Origin: Streptomyces sp. NBC_00286
GTDB lineage: Bacteria > Actinomycetota > Actinomycetes > Streptomycetales > Streptomycetaceae
Direction: 5' to 3'
DNA: 64,000 nt
Assembly: GCF_036173125.1 (NCBI RefSeq)
Contig: NZ_CP108054.1
Span: 4,340,001-4,404,000, forward strand
Positions 50,705-60,143 of this stretch are shown here, in pieces. Made by a program: the position numbers and the translations under genes. Position 1 is the stretch's first letter. Every line of letters begins with the position of its first letter. A model generated the notes under the pieces. It had not been told where the DNA came from, did not search any database, and worked only from the letters and a program-made list of their open reading frames with translations.

Positions 50705-51244
50705 GTGTATGTCATGCGACCGGCCACAGCAGCCGACGTTCCCGCCTACGCCGCGCTGATCCGCGACCGTGCCGCCTGGATGGTCCGGCGCGGCCTGGAG
50801 GGCGGCGAGGAACTGCCGGACCGTGCCGACCAGATCGCCGCCCAAGCCGCCGACGACGACACTCCGGTCTGGGCCATGACCGATGTCGAGGGACGCCTGA
50901 TCGGCTGCACCAGCCTGTACGAGGAGACCCCGCACTGGGGCTGGACCGACGCCGAACGTGCCGAACCCGCGCTCTTCCTCGCAACCACCTTCACCGACCC
51001 GGCCCGTCGGGCCGAACGCCCCGGCGCCCTGATCGCCTCGTGGGCACTCGGACACGCGGCACTCAACGGCAAAGAGTGGGTACGGCGCGGCTGCGGGCAC
51101 CCGGGCCTGGTCCGCTACTACCGCGACGTTCAGGGCTTCGAACTCGTCCACGCCACCGAACGCCACGGACACCCCGCCTACCTCCTGGCACGCAGGGCCG
51201 AAGAACTCGCCGACCTGCCCATCCGGTCGGCCATCAATGCCTGA
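50705..51244 (+). CDS. GNAT-family N-acetyltransferase
   Basis: A 179-residue GNAT-fold protein: MYVMRPATAADVPAYAALIRDRAAWM at the start, RLIGCTSLYEETP (strand beta-4 region), ALFLATTFTDPARRAERPGALIASWALGHAALNGKEWVRRGC and LVRYYRDVQGFELVHATERHGHPAYLLAR (C-terminal alpha4/beta6). The acetyl-CoA-binding loop is degenerate compared with Q/RxxGxG/A. GTG at 50705 is used. It converges on the deaminase gene with only 21 bp between them. Acceptor unknown. Confidence 0.85.
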   Translation: MYVMRPATAADVPAYAALIRDRAAWMVRRGLEGGEELPDRADQIAAQAADDDTPVWAMTDVEGRLIGCTSLYEETPHWGWTDAERAEPALFLATTFTDPARRAERPGALIASWALGHAALNGKEWVRRGCGHPGLVRYYRDVQGFELVHATERHGHPAYLLARRAEELADLPIRSAINA

Positions 51245-51265
51245 CCCGTAGCGCCGCTGGTGGTG

Positions 51266-51712
51266 TCAGCCCGTGCTGAGTGGCTCGGTGTTCTCGGCGT
51301 TCTCGGCGTCGAGCTGGTGGTCTGCCCAGACGTAGCTTTCGGGCAGCAAGTCGGTGATGAGGACGGTTCGGAGGCGGTCGCCCGCGCCGACGATGACCTT
51401 GAGGTCGGGGAAGTAATCGAGCAGGACCTGACGGCACCGGCCGCACGGAGGAACGACCCCTCGGTCGCGGTCGCCCACGGCGACGATCGTGTCCAGGTCG
51501 TAGGCGCCCTGGGCCGCCGCCGTGCCGATGAGGACCAGCTCGGCGCAGGGGCCTCCGGTGAAGTGGTAGGCGTTCACGGCGGTGACGATCCGGCCGCCCC
51601 GGGCACGGGCCGCGGCCGCCATGGTGTGGTTGTCGCCCCGGCAGCGTGTGCGAGCGATGTGCGCTGCGGCTTCTATGAGTTCGTGGTCTACGGGGTGGGT
51701 CTGCGTGGTCAT
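51266..51712 (-). CDS. cytidine deaminase-like protein resembling blasticidin-S deaminase
   Basis: A 148-residue zinc deaminase. Zinc and catalytic residues are Cys56 and Glu58 (GGPCAELV) and Cys90/Cys93 (PPCGRCRQVLLDYFP). The segments VNAYHFTGGPCAELVLIGTAAA and RELLPSGYVW-like TDLLPESYVW closely recall fungal blasticidin-S deaminase rather than housekeeping Cdd. It could detoxify a nucleoside antibiotic such as blasticidin S or simply salvage cytidines. It lies in an accessory-looking stretch beside a transposase remnant. Confidence 0.9.
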   Translation of the reverse strand: MTTQTHPVDHELIEAAAHIARTRCRGDNHTMAAAARARGGRIVTAVNAYHFTGGPCAELVLIGTAAAQGAYDLDTIVAVGDRDRGVVPPCGRCRQVLLDYFPDLKVIVGAGDRLRTVLITDLLPESYVWADHQLDAENAENTEPLSTG

Positions 51713-51995
51713 CGTCTGTCTCTGCCTTCGTCGGGGTGTCAGGCGACGTTGGCCCGCGCGGCGAGGGCGTGCAAGCGGATATCGGCGGTGTCCGCGAGCG
51801 TGCTAGTTGGCTGTGACCGCTCTTCCGTTATGGCTACGGCTGCAGGAGGGTTCGGGCTCTGAGCAGGGTGAAGGAGGCTCGGCCGTACATCTGCCGTTTG
51901 ATCGTCTTGATTCTGTGCAGTCCGGGCGCTACCGGCCCAGGCTCTGGCCCGGCCATCCCTCGGCGCTGTCCTGGCGCCGTCGGCGTGGGCGGTTG
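51713..51995. other. gap holding an insertion-sequence remnant
   Basis: No intact gene. The sequence from about 51820 to 51920 is the end of an ISL3-type element with the last codons of its transposase (see the pseudogene entry). The rest is unrecognised. Confidence 0.55.
51834..51920 (-). pseudogene. C-terminal remnant of an ISL3-family transposase
   Basis: Read on the minus strand, the last 28 codons of a transposase are visible: LHRIKTIKRQMYGRASFTLL then RARTLLQP and TAG at 51834-51836. This tail is typical of ISL3-family transposases in actinomycetes. The bases beyond the stop (CGCTCTTCCGTTATGG on the plus strand, about 51818-51833) look like the element's terminal inverted repeat. Upstream the frame is lost at once, so the element is truncated. 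Confidence 0.65.
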
Positions 51996-52907
51996 TCAGT
52001 CGACGGATGCCATGAAGTTCAGCATCCTGTGGTTGATCTCCTCCGCGTGGTCGATCTGCGGCCCGTGGCCCGTGTTGGAGATGATCTCGGCTCGGGCGCC
52101 GGGGACCAGGCGCGGCACGCGCTCCGCCTGCCGCTGCGGGTGCACGAGGAGGCTTCGCTTGCCGAGTACCAGATAGAGCGGAGTGCGGATGGTGGACAGC
52201 TCCTCCTCGGACAGGGGAAGCGGGGCAGGGCGGCGTATGCGGTAGGCGCGAACGGCCGTTCTGATCATCGTGCGCAGTTCCGGCATGACGAGGACCGGCT
52301 GTTCCAGCCAGGCCGCCAGCCGCGGGCGCAGTGCCTTGGGCGCGAAGGTCGCGAAGAGGCCGGCGAAGATCCAGACGAAGAAGCGCAGCCCCACTTTCTC
52401 AAGGCCGCCGGGGTCGAGCAGCGTGACCGAGGCGAGGCGACCGGGCCTGCGGTGCGCCTGGTTCAGGGCGAGCCATCCGCCGTAGGAGGTGCCGACGAGG
52501 TGCACGCGGTCAAGGCCGAGTCCGGCGAGGGTCTCGTCCAGCCACTGTGCGGCGCGCTCGGGCTGGTGGATCGATTCGCGCTGCACGCTGCGGCCGGGAT
52601 CACCCGGGGTGTCGATCGCGTAGACCGGGCGGTCGGCGCTGAGGGCGGGGGTGTTCGGGTACCACATGGCGGAGCAGGAGCCCGCTCCGTGTACCAGGAC
52701 GACGGGGGTGCGGGATCGAGCGGCCTCGTTCGCGGGGCCGTAGCGGTAGACGTGCGTGGTGCCGAAGGAGGTCTCCACGTCCTCTTCCGCGAGCGCGGGT
52801 GCGCCCAGTGCATAGACCGCGTCGCAGGCCGCGAAGTAGCGGTCGCGCCAGGCATCGCTCACGTAGCGGCCTATGTCGGCTCGGGCACGGACAGCAGTCT
52901 CGGACAC
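51996..52907 (-). CDS. alpha/beta fold hydrolase
   Basis: A 303-residue alpha/beta hydrolase: VVLVHGAGSCSAMWYPN (oxyanion), AIDTPGDPGRS, and the nucleophile elbow GTSYGGWLAL (Ser141). Later, YLVLGKRSLLVHPQ holds no clear acid and NTGHGPQIDHAEEIN holds the His. GTG at 52907 is preferred over GTG 52913 because GGAGG lies five bases before it. It is divergent from a TetR gene, with a large palindrome between them, so it is probably the regulator's target. Substrate unknown; esterase or haloalkane-type cleavage is possible. Confidence 0.9.
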   Translation of the reverse strand: MSETAVRARADIGRYVSDAWRDRYFAACDAVYALGAPALAEEDVETSFGTTHVYRYGPANEAARSRTPVVLVHGAGSCSAMWYPNTPALSADRPVYAIDTPGDPGRSVQRESIHQPERAAQWLDETLAGLGLDRVHLVGTSYGGWLALNQAHRRPGRLASVTLLDPGGLEKVGLRFFVWIFAGLFATFAPKALRPRLAAWLEQPVLVMPELRTMIRTAVRAYRIRRPAPLPLSEEELSTIRTPLYLVLGKRSLLVHPQRQAERVPRLVPGARAEIISNTGHGPQIDHAEEINHRMLNFMASVD

Positions 52908-52931
52908 GGTCACCTCCGGATCTCATTTTCG

Positions 52932-52969
52932 TGATACGAACGTACCACAACGTTGGTACGGCTGTATCA
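52932..52969. promoter_or_regulatory. 38-bp concentric palindromic operator
   Basis: Two inverted repeats share one centre (52950.5): TGATAC/GTATCA at the outside (52932-52937, 52964-52969) and CGTACCA/TGGTACG inside (52941-52947, 52954-52960). It lies 25 bp upstream of the hydrolase start and 53 bp upstream of the TetR start, the expected operator of the divergent TetR protein. Confidence 0.75.
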
Positions 52970-53021
52970 TCAAGGTCCCACTGGGGCCACAACAGTGGAA
53001 CGACGAGCGGAGAAACGGCCA

Positions 53022-53639
53022 ATGCCCAAGCGCGTGGACCACGCAGAACGGCGCACCGAGATCGCCGAGGCACTGGTCCGCGTCGCCGGGCGACGCGGGC
53101 TGCATGCCGTGGGGATGCGCGATGTGGCAGCAGAGGCGGGCGTATCACTGCGGCTGGTGCAGTACTACTTCCAGACCAAGGAGAAGCTGCTGCTTTTCGG
53201 ACTGGAGCACCTGACAGAGAGGTTCGGGGAACGGGCCTCCGCCCGTGTGCAGGCCGCCGGGGGCAGTCCCGGTCCGCGGGAAATGATCGAGGCGCTGCTG
53301 ATGGCGGCGCTGCCGACCGACGAGGACAGCCGCACCTTCCACTTTGTCTACACCTCCTACGCCGTTCTGGCCGTGACCGACCAGGCACTCGCCGCCCAAC
53401 CCTTCATCAAGAACCCGGATGCCGCAGAAGAGGCGGTAACCCAGCTCCTCCGGCAGGCACAAGAGGCAGCTCTGCTTGAGCCCGGTGTGGACGCACAGTT
53501 GGAGGCAGCCGGCCTGCTTGCCATGTCTGCGGGACTCGGCACCAGCATCCTCGTCGGCCAGCGCAGCCCGGAGTCTGCCATCGCCGTCCTGGACCACCGC
53601 CTGGACCGGATCTTCCGCACCGGTGATGCGGCTCGTTGA
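53022..53639 (+). CDS. TetR-family transcriptional regulator
   Basis: A 205-residue TetR regulator. The helix-turn-helix is RRTEIAEALVRVAGRRGLHAVGMRDVAAEAGVSLRLVQYYFQTKEKLL; the C-terminal ligand domain is helical, including LGTSILVGQRSPESAIAVLDHRLDRIF. ATG at 53022 follows GCGGAG. It is divergent from the alpha/beta hydrolase gene and probably represses both through the 38-bp palindrome between them. Confidence 0.93.
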   Translation: MPKRVDHAERRTEIAEALVRVAGRRGLHAVGMRDVAAEAGVSLRLVQYYFQTKEKLLLFGLEHLTERFGERASARVQAAGGSPGPREMIEALLMAALPTDEDSRTFHFVYTSYAVLAVTDQALAAQPFIKNPDAAEEAVTQLLRQAQEAALLEPGVDAQLEAAGLLAMSAGLGTSILVGQRSPESAIAVLDHRLDRIFRTGDAAR

Positions 53640-53860
53640 TGGGCGGCCGACTCACCGCGTGGGAGCCGCTGTCGACGGGGCGATCGCATGCCCTGTCCAG
53701 CCGATCTCATACATACGGCGCCGTCGGCGTGAGGCGTCGAGTGCGCGTCGAGCGGTGTTGCCCGCGTCGGTCTGTCGGTCGCCTCCTCGGGAGGGGTCCC
53801 CGGGCCGGCGGTCTACAAATGCCGTACGGATTCCCCCACTTGAAAGCAGGAGGTCCACTG

Positions 53861-54223
53861 ATGAGTACGCGCATGAGCCGGCGAGCCGCGAAGACTGCCC
53901 TGACGCTGACCACGGCGGGCGCACTGGGCTTCGGCCTGATGACGCCGTCCGCGTCGGCTGCCAACGGGCCCTGCTACGACGGGCGTTGCCAGGGCACCGT
54001 GTCGGCGCCCAAGACCATCAAGGTCAACAGCAGCAAGTTCGGGTTCGGGAAGCTGAAGATCACGTCCATCAGCTCCCGGTCCGTACGGATGTCGGCCGCC
54101 GGCGGGGCACTCACCGGCAGCACCAGCCCCGGCGGCGTCGTCCAGTTCAACAACCTCAAGATCTGGGTGAAGTCGGTCTCCGGCAGCAAGGCCAGGCTTC
54201 AGCTGTTCCCCACGCGTTACTGA
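53861..54223 (+). CDS. small secreted protein, unknown function
   Basis: A 120-residue exported protein. The N-terminus MSTRMSRRAAKTALTLTTAG continues with a hydrophobic core and a likely signal-peptidase site after ASA (residue 33). The mature 87-residue protein starts ANGPCYDGRC, with two cysteines (38 and 43) able to form a tight disulfide loop, followed by a beta-rich basic domain (KTIKVNSSKFGFGKLKITSI). ATG at 53861 has a perfect AGGAGG ribosome binding site. No known domain is recognised. Confidence 0.85.
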   Translation: MSTRMSRRAAKTALTLTTAGALGFGLMTPSASAANGPCYDGRCQGTVSAPKTIKVNSSKFGFGKLKITSISSRSVRMSAAGGALTGSTSPGGVVQFNNLKIWVKSVSGSKARLQLFPTRY

Positions 54224-55623
<1,400 letters not shown>

Positions 55624-55657
55624 TCACGCACGTACGACCCACGCATGTACGACCCTG

Positions 55658-55690
55658 AAGGGCGCCCGGTGACCACCACCGGGCGCCCTT
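55658..55690. terminator. 14-bp stem bidirectional terminator
   Basis: AAGGGCGCCCGGTG (55658-55671) pairs perfectly with CACCGGGCGCCCTT (55677-55690) around a five-base loop. It lies between the convergent serC and SMI1/KNR4 genes. Confidence 0.85.
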
Positions 55691-55723
55691 GTCGTGCGGG
55701 CTCGAGTGATGCGGGGCCGCGCG

Positions 55724-56362
55724 TCAGGAGCCGTTGCCGTTGCCGTGGTTGCCGCCGAGGGGCCCGAACTGGCGGGCAAGACTGTCCATGTCCCACTCAA
55801 CGGGTCCGTCGAGTTCCTCGGTCCACGAGAGGGTGCCCGGGAAGACAGCATCCTGATACGTCGCCTCCCACTCTTCCTCACCCGGCAGCATCGCGATCCA
55901 CGGCGGCGGGGAGTCCAGGACATCTGCTACGAACGCCAGCACAGTTGAGAATGACTCCCAGAGCGGATCGTCCTCCCAGAAACACCCCTGCTCGGGGTCG
56001 TAGCCCCCGATCCGCCCCGTCCTGGTGTCGACGATCTCCTCCCACGAGCCAATGTTGCCGATGGGCACGTACACGCTCTCTTCACCCTTGGTGAAGCGGC
56101 CCTGGGAGCGCGCCATCTCGCGCGCCATCTCGCGCGCGATCTCGTCTACGCCATACAGGACAACGCCAGGCGGAACGATCGTGACGAACCCCGATCCGTT
56201 GTGCCGCAGCAGCGACTGCTCGACATCCGGAGGAAGCCGGACGCCGATCTGATCGGAAAGTCTCGCGATGTCGTCCGGACTGGCCGGCCCCGGCAGCTTG
56301 TCTTCAGGCGCATACCGCACCAGCCACCGCTCGATCTTCTCCCACGACTCATCGACCGTCAC
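55724..56362 (-). CDS. SMI1/KNR4 family protein
   Basis: A 212-residue SMI1/KNR4 (SUKH-like) fold protein: SWEKIERWLVRYAPE at the start, GPASPDDIARLSDQIGVRLPPDVEQSLLRHNGSG, GSWEEIVDTRTGRIGGYDPEQGCFWEDDPLWESFSTVLAFVADVL. A short AREMAREMAR repeat comes from a 12-bp tandem repeat. Some bacterial SUKH proteins are immunity factors for nuclease or deaminase toxins, but no toxin gene is adjacent. Confidence 0.88.
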   Translation of the reverse strand: MTVDESWEKIERWLVRYAPEDKLPGPASPDDIARLSDQIGVRLPPDVEQSLLRHNGSGFVTIVPPGVVLYGVDEIAREMAREMARSQGRFTKGEESVYVPIGNIGSWEEIVDTRTGRIGGYDPEQGCFWEDDPLWESFSTVLAFVADVLDSPPPWIAMLPGEEEWEATYQDAVFPGTLSWTEELDGPVEWDMDSLARQFGPLGGNHGNGNGS

Positions 56363-56389
56363 CGGGCCGCTCCTTCGGGCGTCGTACGG

Positions 56390-56989
56390 CTACCGCGATC
56401 CGTCGCTCACTCTCGCCGCTCCTACTGAGCCATGTGCGATGGCTTTGAGCCAGTCCTCGACGGCAAGGACATCTGCCCACTGCGGGAACAGCTTTTCGGT
56501 GAGCATCGTGTGCACCTCGGGGTCGGTGTCGAGGCAGGCATCCGCCAGGACGGTGAGGCCGAAGTCCAGGTCGATGGCGTGCCACAGGGTGGACAGCACT
56601 ACAGCGCTGGTGGCGATGCCGGTCAGAACGAGGCTGTCGATATCGCGAGCCCTGAGTACCAAGTCGAGGTCGCTGCCCGAGAACGCGCTCCCCCGCCTCT
56701 TGGTAACCACGACCTCGCCCTCCTGGGGCGCGACGTCGTCATGGATCTCGGTGCCAGGGGCCCCCTCGCGGAACAGGCCGGCCCGCACGGCGTTGGTGAT
56801 CACCTTGTTGCGAGGGCTGACTTCTGGATCACCCGGCCGTAACGCGAACACCACGTAGATCACTGGGATGCCGGCAGCCCGAGCACCGTCGATCGCCCTG
56901 CGCAAACGCGGCAGATATCCGGAGCCGTCGTCGGCGATGGCCACGATGTCCCGTTGGACGTCCATCACCAGAAGTGCACTGTTCGCCAT
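56390..56989 (-). CDS. isochorismatase/cysteine-hydrolase family protein, catalytic Cys not seen
   Basis: A 199-residue isochorismatase-fold protein: ALLVMDVQRDIVAI (Asp10), GIPVIYVVFALRPGDPE, VVVTKRRGSAFSGSDLDLVLRARDIDSLVLTGIATSAVVLSTLWHA. The triad Asp and Lys are present, but the cysteine expected in the TGxxTxxCV segment is absent (TGIATSAVV). Subfamilies with this TGIATS-VVLS motif are common in actinobacteria and their activity is doubtful. ATG at 56989 follows GGAGAAGGG. It is upstream of the SMI1/KNR4 gene on the same strand. Confidence 0.88.
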   Translation of the reverse strand: MANSALLVMDVQRDIVAIADDGSGYLPRLRRAIDGARAAGIPVIYVVFALRPGDPEVSPRNKVITNAVRAGLFREGAPGTEIHDDVAPQEGEVVVTKRRGSAFSGSDLDLVLRARDIDSLVLTGIATSAVVLSTLWHAIDLDFGLTVLADACLDTDPEVHTMLTEKLFPQWADVLAVEDWLKAIAHGSVGAARVSDGSR

Positions 56990-57109
56990 GCTTGCCGTCC
57001 CTTCTCCGTTGGGAATCAGGAGCAAGTCTGGTGGATCAACCGAGCTGCGGCGGAGGTTCCGGAGATCCAGATCGGGGCGGCTCGCCACGTACTGGCGCTC
57101 GCACGTGAA

Positions 57110-57137
57110 GCGCCCGGCACTTTCCCGTGCCGGGCGC
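57110..57137. terminator. 11-bp stem terminator of the Drr-type ABC operon
   Basis: GCGCCCGGCAC (57110-57120) pairs perfectly with GTGCCGGGCGC (57127-57137) around a six-base loop, 23 bp beyond the stop of the minus-strand permease gene. Confidence 0.8.
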
Positions 57138-57159
57138 CCCCATCTCCGTACCGCCGAAA

Positions 57160-57987
57160 TCACCTGCTGAGCTCCTGGAAGCGCCGTACCGCCAGCGGCA
57201 GGAAGATCGCCGTCAGGATCACCGGCCACACGCCCGACATCAGCAGCGCGTGCTGCTCGACCCACGAGTCGCCGCTGCCGACCGGGGTGCCGAACAGCTC
57301 GCGCGTGGCAGCGGCCGTCGACGAGATCGGGTTCCAGGCCGCGACGAAGCCCAGCCAGTCCGGCATCAGTTGGGGTGCGACGAAGATGCTGGAGATCATG
57401 GTCAGCGGGAAGGCGACCGCGAACAGACCGCCCGCCGCCTCCGGGTTGGGGACCAGGAGGCCGAGCCACACGCCGAGCCAGATCAGTGAGAGGCGTAGCC
57501 ACAGCAGCAGGCCGAAGGCGAGCAGGAAGTCCAAACCGCCGTTCGGCCGCCAGCCCATGGCGACCGCGGTGAGCATCAGGATCGTCAATTCCGCGCAGGC
57601 CATGATCAGATCGGTGGCACCGCGTCCGGCGACGACCGCCGACGGCGCCATGGGCATGGAGCGGAAGCGGTCGATGACGCCGTTCGTGGAGTCGTACACG
57701 ACGAGCGTCGCGGTGTTGATGAAGCCGAAGGCCATCGTCATCACGAACATGCCGGGCATCAGGAAGTCCTTGTAGTCCCCGCCGCCGGGCACCTTCATCG
57801 CGCTGCCGAAGACGTACCCGTAGAGGAGGACGGAGAGGATCGGGAAGCCCAGCATCCAGGCGATGTTGACCGGTTGGCGCTGGTAGTGGGTGAGGCCGCG
57901 GCGCACGATGTTCCAGCAGTCGGCGAGGGCCCAGTAGGCGCGGCCGTGGCTGCTGCTCTGTCCGGTCGTCAGGTCGAGTGCGCTCAT
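57160..57987 (-). CDS. ABC-2 transporter permease (DrrB-like)
   Basis: A 275-residue integral membrane protein with six helices: [112 protein letters not shown] and [16 protein letters not shown]. The [20 protein letters not shown] motif in the first cytoplasmic loop is typical of DrrB-type drug exporters. Its ATG overlaps the ATPase TGA, so the pair is coupled. Confidence 0.94.
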   Translation of the reverse strand: MSALDLTTGQSSSHGRAYWALADCWNIVRRGLTHYQRQPVNIAWMLGFPILSVLLYGYVFGSAMKVPGGGDYKDFLMPGMFVMTMAFGFINTATLVVYDSTNGVIDRFRSMPMAPSAVVAGRGATDLIMACAELTILMLTAVAMGWRPNGGLDFLLAFGLLLWLRLSLIWLGVWLGLLVPNPEAAGGLFAVAFPLTMISSIFVAPQLMPDWLGFVAAWNPISSTAAATRELFGTPVGSGDSWVEQHALLMSGVWPVILTAIFLPLAVRRFQELSR

Positions 57988-58997
57988 GCCGCCGCCCCTT
58001 CCTTGGAGTCCTGGGGGTTCTGAGGGTCCTGGGGGTCCTGCGGGTTCTCGGAAACGTCCGTGCGGTGTCCCGTCAGGCGCATGAAGACGTCGTCGAGGCT
58101 CGGCCTGCGCAGCCCCATGTCCTCCACCTGGACCCCCTCGTCCTGGAGGGTCCGTGCGACCTCGGTGAGCGCCGAGACCCGGTCGGTCACCGGTGCGTGC
58201 ACCTTCAACTCGGTCTCGTCCGTCTCCGGTTCGGCATCGGAGACCTTGGCGAGGACCTTCACGGTGCGCGGGATGTCGGCGCGGTCGGCGAGGACGACCT
58301 CGAGGCGGTCGCCGCCGACCGTGTTCTTCAGCCCGTCCGGGGTGTCGTCGGCGATGGCGCGTCCCTGGTCGATCACGGTGATGTGCGAGGCGAGCTTGTC
58401 GGCCTCGTCCAAGTACTGGGTGGTCAGCAGTACGGTCGTGCCGCCTGCCACCAATGCCCGTACGGATTCCCAGACTTCGCCTCGGCCGCGGGGGTCGAGC
58501 CCGGTGGTCGGTTCGTCGAGGAACAGCACGGCCGGGGTGAGGATCATCGATGCGGCGAGGTCCAGGCGCCGCCGCATGCCTCCGCTGTACTTGCCGACTC
58601 CCTTGTCGGCCGCGTCCACCAGGTCGAACTGTTCCAGCAGTTCACCGGCCCGCAGGCGCGCCCTGCGTCCGCCCAGGTGGAAGAGCCGGCCGAACATCTC
58701 CAGGTTCTGCCGTCCCGTCAGCACCTCGTCCACCGCCGCGTACTGGCCGGTGAGGCCGATCCGGGCCCGTACCTCCCGCGGCTGCCGTGCCACGTCCAGG
58801 CCGGCCACCAGAGCCTGGCCGCCGTTGAGCTTGATGAGCGTCGACAGGATGCGGACGGCGGTGGTCTTGCCCGCGCCGTTCGGACCGAGCAGGCCGTGAA
58901 CGGTTCCCTCCCGCACCGCCAGGTCGAAGCCGTCCAGTGCGCGCTTCTCCCCGTACCTCTTCTCGAGCCCCTCGGCCCGGACCGCGTAACCGGTCAT
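57984..58997 (-). CDS. ABC transporter ATP-binding protein (DrrA-like)
   Basis: A 337-residue DrrA-type ATPase: Walker [10 protein letters not shown] (38-46), [25 protein letters not shown], signature [15 protein letters not shown], Walker [17 protein letters not shown] and the Drr-type C-terminal domain [10 protein letters not shown] degenerate [11 protein letters not shown] tail comes from 9-bp repeats. ATG at 58997 follows GGAGGGG with good spacing. The system resembles daunorubicin-type multidrug exporters and is divergent from its likely TetR regulator. Confidence 0.95.
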   Translation of the reverse strand: MTGYAVRAEGLEKRYGEKRALDGFDLAVREGTVHGLLGPNGAGKTTAVRILSTLIKLNGGQALVAGLDVARQPREVRARIGLTGQYAAVDEVLTGRQNLEMFGRLFHLGGRRARLRAGELLEQFDLVDAADKGVGKYSGGMRRRLDLAASMILTPAVLFLDEPTTGLDPRGRGEVWESVRALVAGGTTVLLTTQYLDEADKLASHITVIDQGRAIADDTPDGLKNTVGGDRLEVVLADRADIPRTVKVLAKVSDAEPETDETELKVHAPVTDRVSALTEVARTLQDEGVQVEDMGLRRPSLDDVFMRLTGHRTDVSENPQDPQDPQNPQDSKEGAAA

Positions 58998-59043
58998 GTG
59001 CACCCCTCCCGTGAGTCCTGAGATCCCGCTTCAGCCATAAACT

Positions 59044-59079
59044 GAGTACGCCGTACTCATTTGAGAGTACACCGTACCC
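59044..59079. promoter_or_regulatory. two tandem TetR operators
   Basis: GAGTACGCCGTACTC (59044-59058) is a perfect palindrome and GAGTACACCGTACCC (59065-59079) is a close second copy 21 bp on, two helical turns. They lie midway between the divergent drug-exporter and TetR genes. Confidence 0.8.
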
Positions 59080-59110
59080 AGTTTTCGGTCCAGGGATTAT
59101 CCTGAGGCAC

Positions 59111-59890
59111 ATGACGAGCACGTCGGGTCCGGAGACCAGTGGCAGCGGAGACATCTCCGTCACCCTCAAACTGTTGTGGAACACGGGTAAGCGCCCCAGT
59201 CGCGGCCCCAAGCCGGCTCTGACGCTCGACCGGATCGTGGAAGCGGCCATCCAGATCGCGGACACGGAGGGCCTGGAGGCCGTCTCGATGCGCCGACTCT
59301 CCAAGGAACTCGGCACCGGGACGATGTCCCTGTACCGGTACGTCCCCGGCAAGGGCGAGCTGCTCGATCTGATGCTGGACCGCGTACAGCGGCCGACCGG
59401 GGACGAGGGCGCGCTCGGCGAGGGCTGGCGCGCCGCTCTGGAGGCTCTGGGGCGCGAGACCCTTGCCCTCTATCGGCGCCATCCCTGGTTGCTGCAGGTG
59501 AACCAGACGCGTCCGGTGCTCGGGCCGGGCGCTCTCGCCGGCATGGAGATGGTGCTCGCCCGTATCAAGCCCATGGGGCTGACCGACCCCGAGCTGATCT
59601 CGGCGATCATCATGATCGACGGGTACGTCATCGGGGCTGCCCGTACGCAGCTGTACCAGAAGGAGGCTGAGCGGAAGTCGGGCCTTACGGATGCGGAGTT
59701 CTGGGAGGCGCAGGCCCCCGTCCTGGAGAAGGCCATGACCAGCGACCGGTACCCCGTCCTCGCCTCACTCAGCGAAGACGCTTTCGGGACCGACTTCGAT
59801 CACTTCGAGTTCGGTCTTCAGCGGATTCTGGATGGGCTGGAGGCGCTGGTCGCGCGGCGTGGTGGCGGGGCTTCGCGCGGCGAACAGTGA
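59111..59890 (+). CDS. TetR-family regulator of the Drr-type exporter
   Basis: A 259-residue TetR protein with a 35-residue N-terminal extension before the helix-turn-helix (LDRIVEAAIQIADTEGLEAVSMRRLSKELGTGTMSLYRYVPGKGELLDLMLD) and a TetR_C-like ligand domain. ATG at 59111 lies 113 bp from the divergent ABC operon, with two matching operators between. It probably represses the exporter until a drug binds. The modular repeat copy 7 follows its stop. Confidence 0.93.
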   Translation: MTSTSGPETSGSGDISVTLKLLWNTGKRPSRGPKPALTLDRIVEAAIQIADTEGLEAVSMRRLSKELGTGTMSLYRYVPGKGELLDLMLDRVQRPTGDEGALGEGWRAALEALGRETLALYRRHPWLLQVNQTRPVLGPGALAGMEMVLARIKPMGLTDPELISAIIMIDGYVIGAARTQLYQKEAERKSGLTDAEFWEAQAPVLEKAMTSDRYPVLASLSEDAFGTDFDHFEFGLQRILDGLEALVARRGGGASRGEQ

Positions 59891-59953
59891 CGGGTGGCTC
59901 CGCCGGTTGGGCAGGTCGGAGAGCTCGGTGGGTTGCGGAGTTTTACGGCTGCG

Positions 59954-60094
59954 AGTGCGTCGTGGCTGGTCGCTCCCCCACTCTCGGCTCCTCCCCCACT
60001 CTCGGCTTCGCTCGAGCGGGGGGACCCCCATGAGCGGGGGGACCCCCATCGCGGCGGAGCCGCCAATGTCACAGCCCCGCGCCCCTAAGAGGCC
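59954..60094 (-). repeat. modular intergenic repeat, copy 7 (CTCGAG type)
   Basis: In minus orientation: GGGGCTGTGACATTGG, GCGGCTCCGCCGC, two G/C-run modules, CTCGAGCGAAGC, two GAGAGTGGGGGAG modules and CGACCAGCCACGACGC. It lies between the convergent TetR and beta-propeller genes. Confidence 0.87.
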
Positions 60095-60143
60095 TGCGGC
60101 CTCCTTAAGGAGCGCGTACGGCACCGGGCTTCGTCAAGGCCTC

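Noticed and set aside
47836..50727. 963-codon minus-strand frame over both P450 genes
   Set aside because: Antisense shadow; the plus strand carries two full P450 proteins with heme loops.
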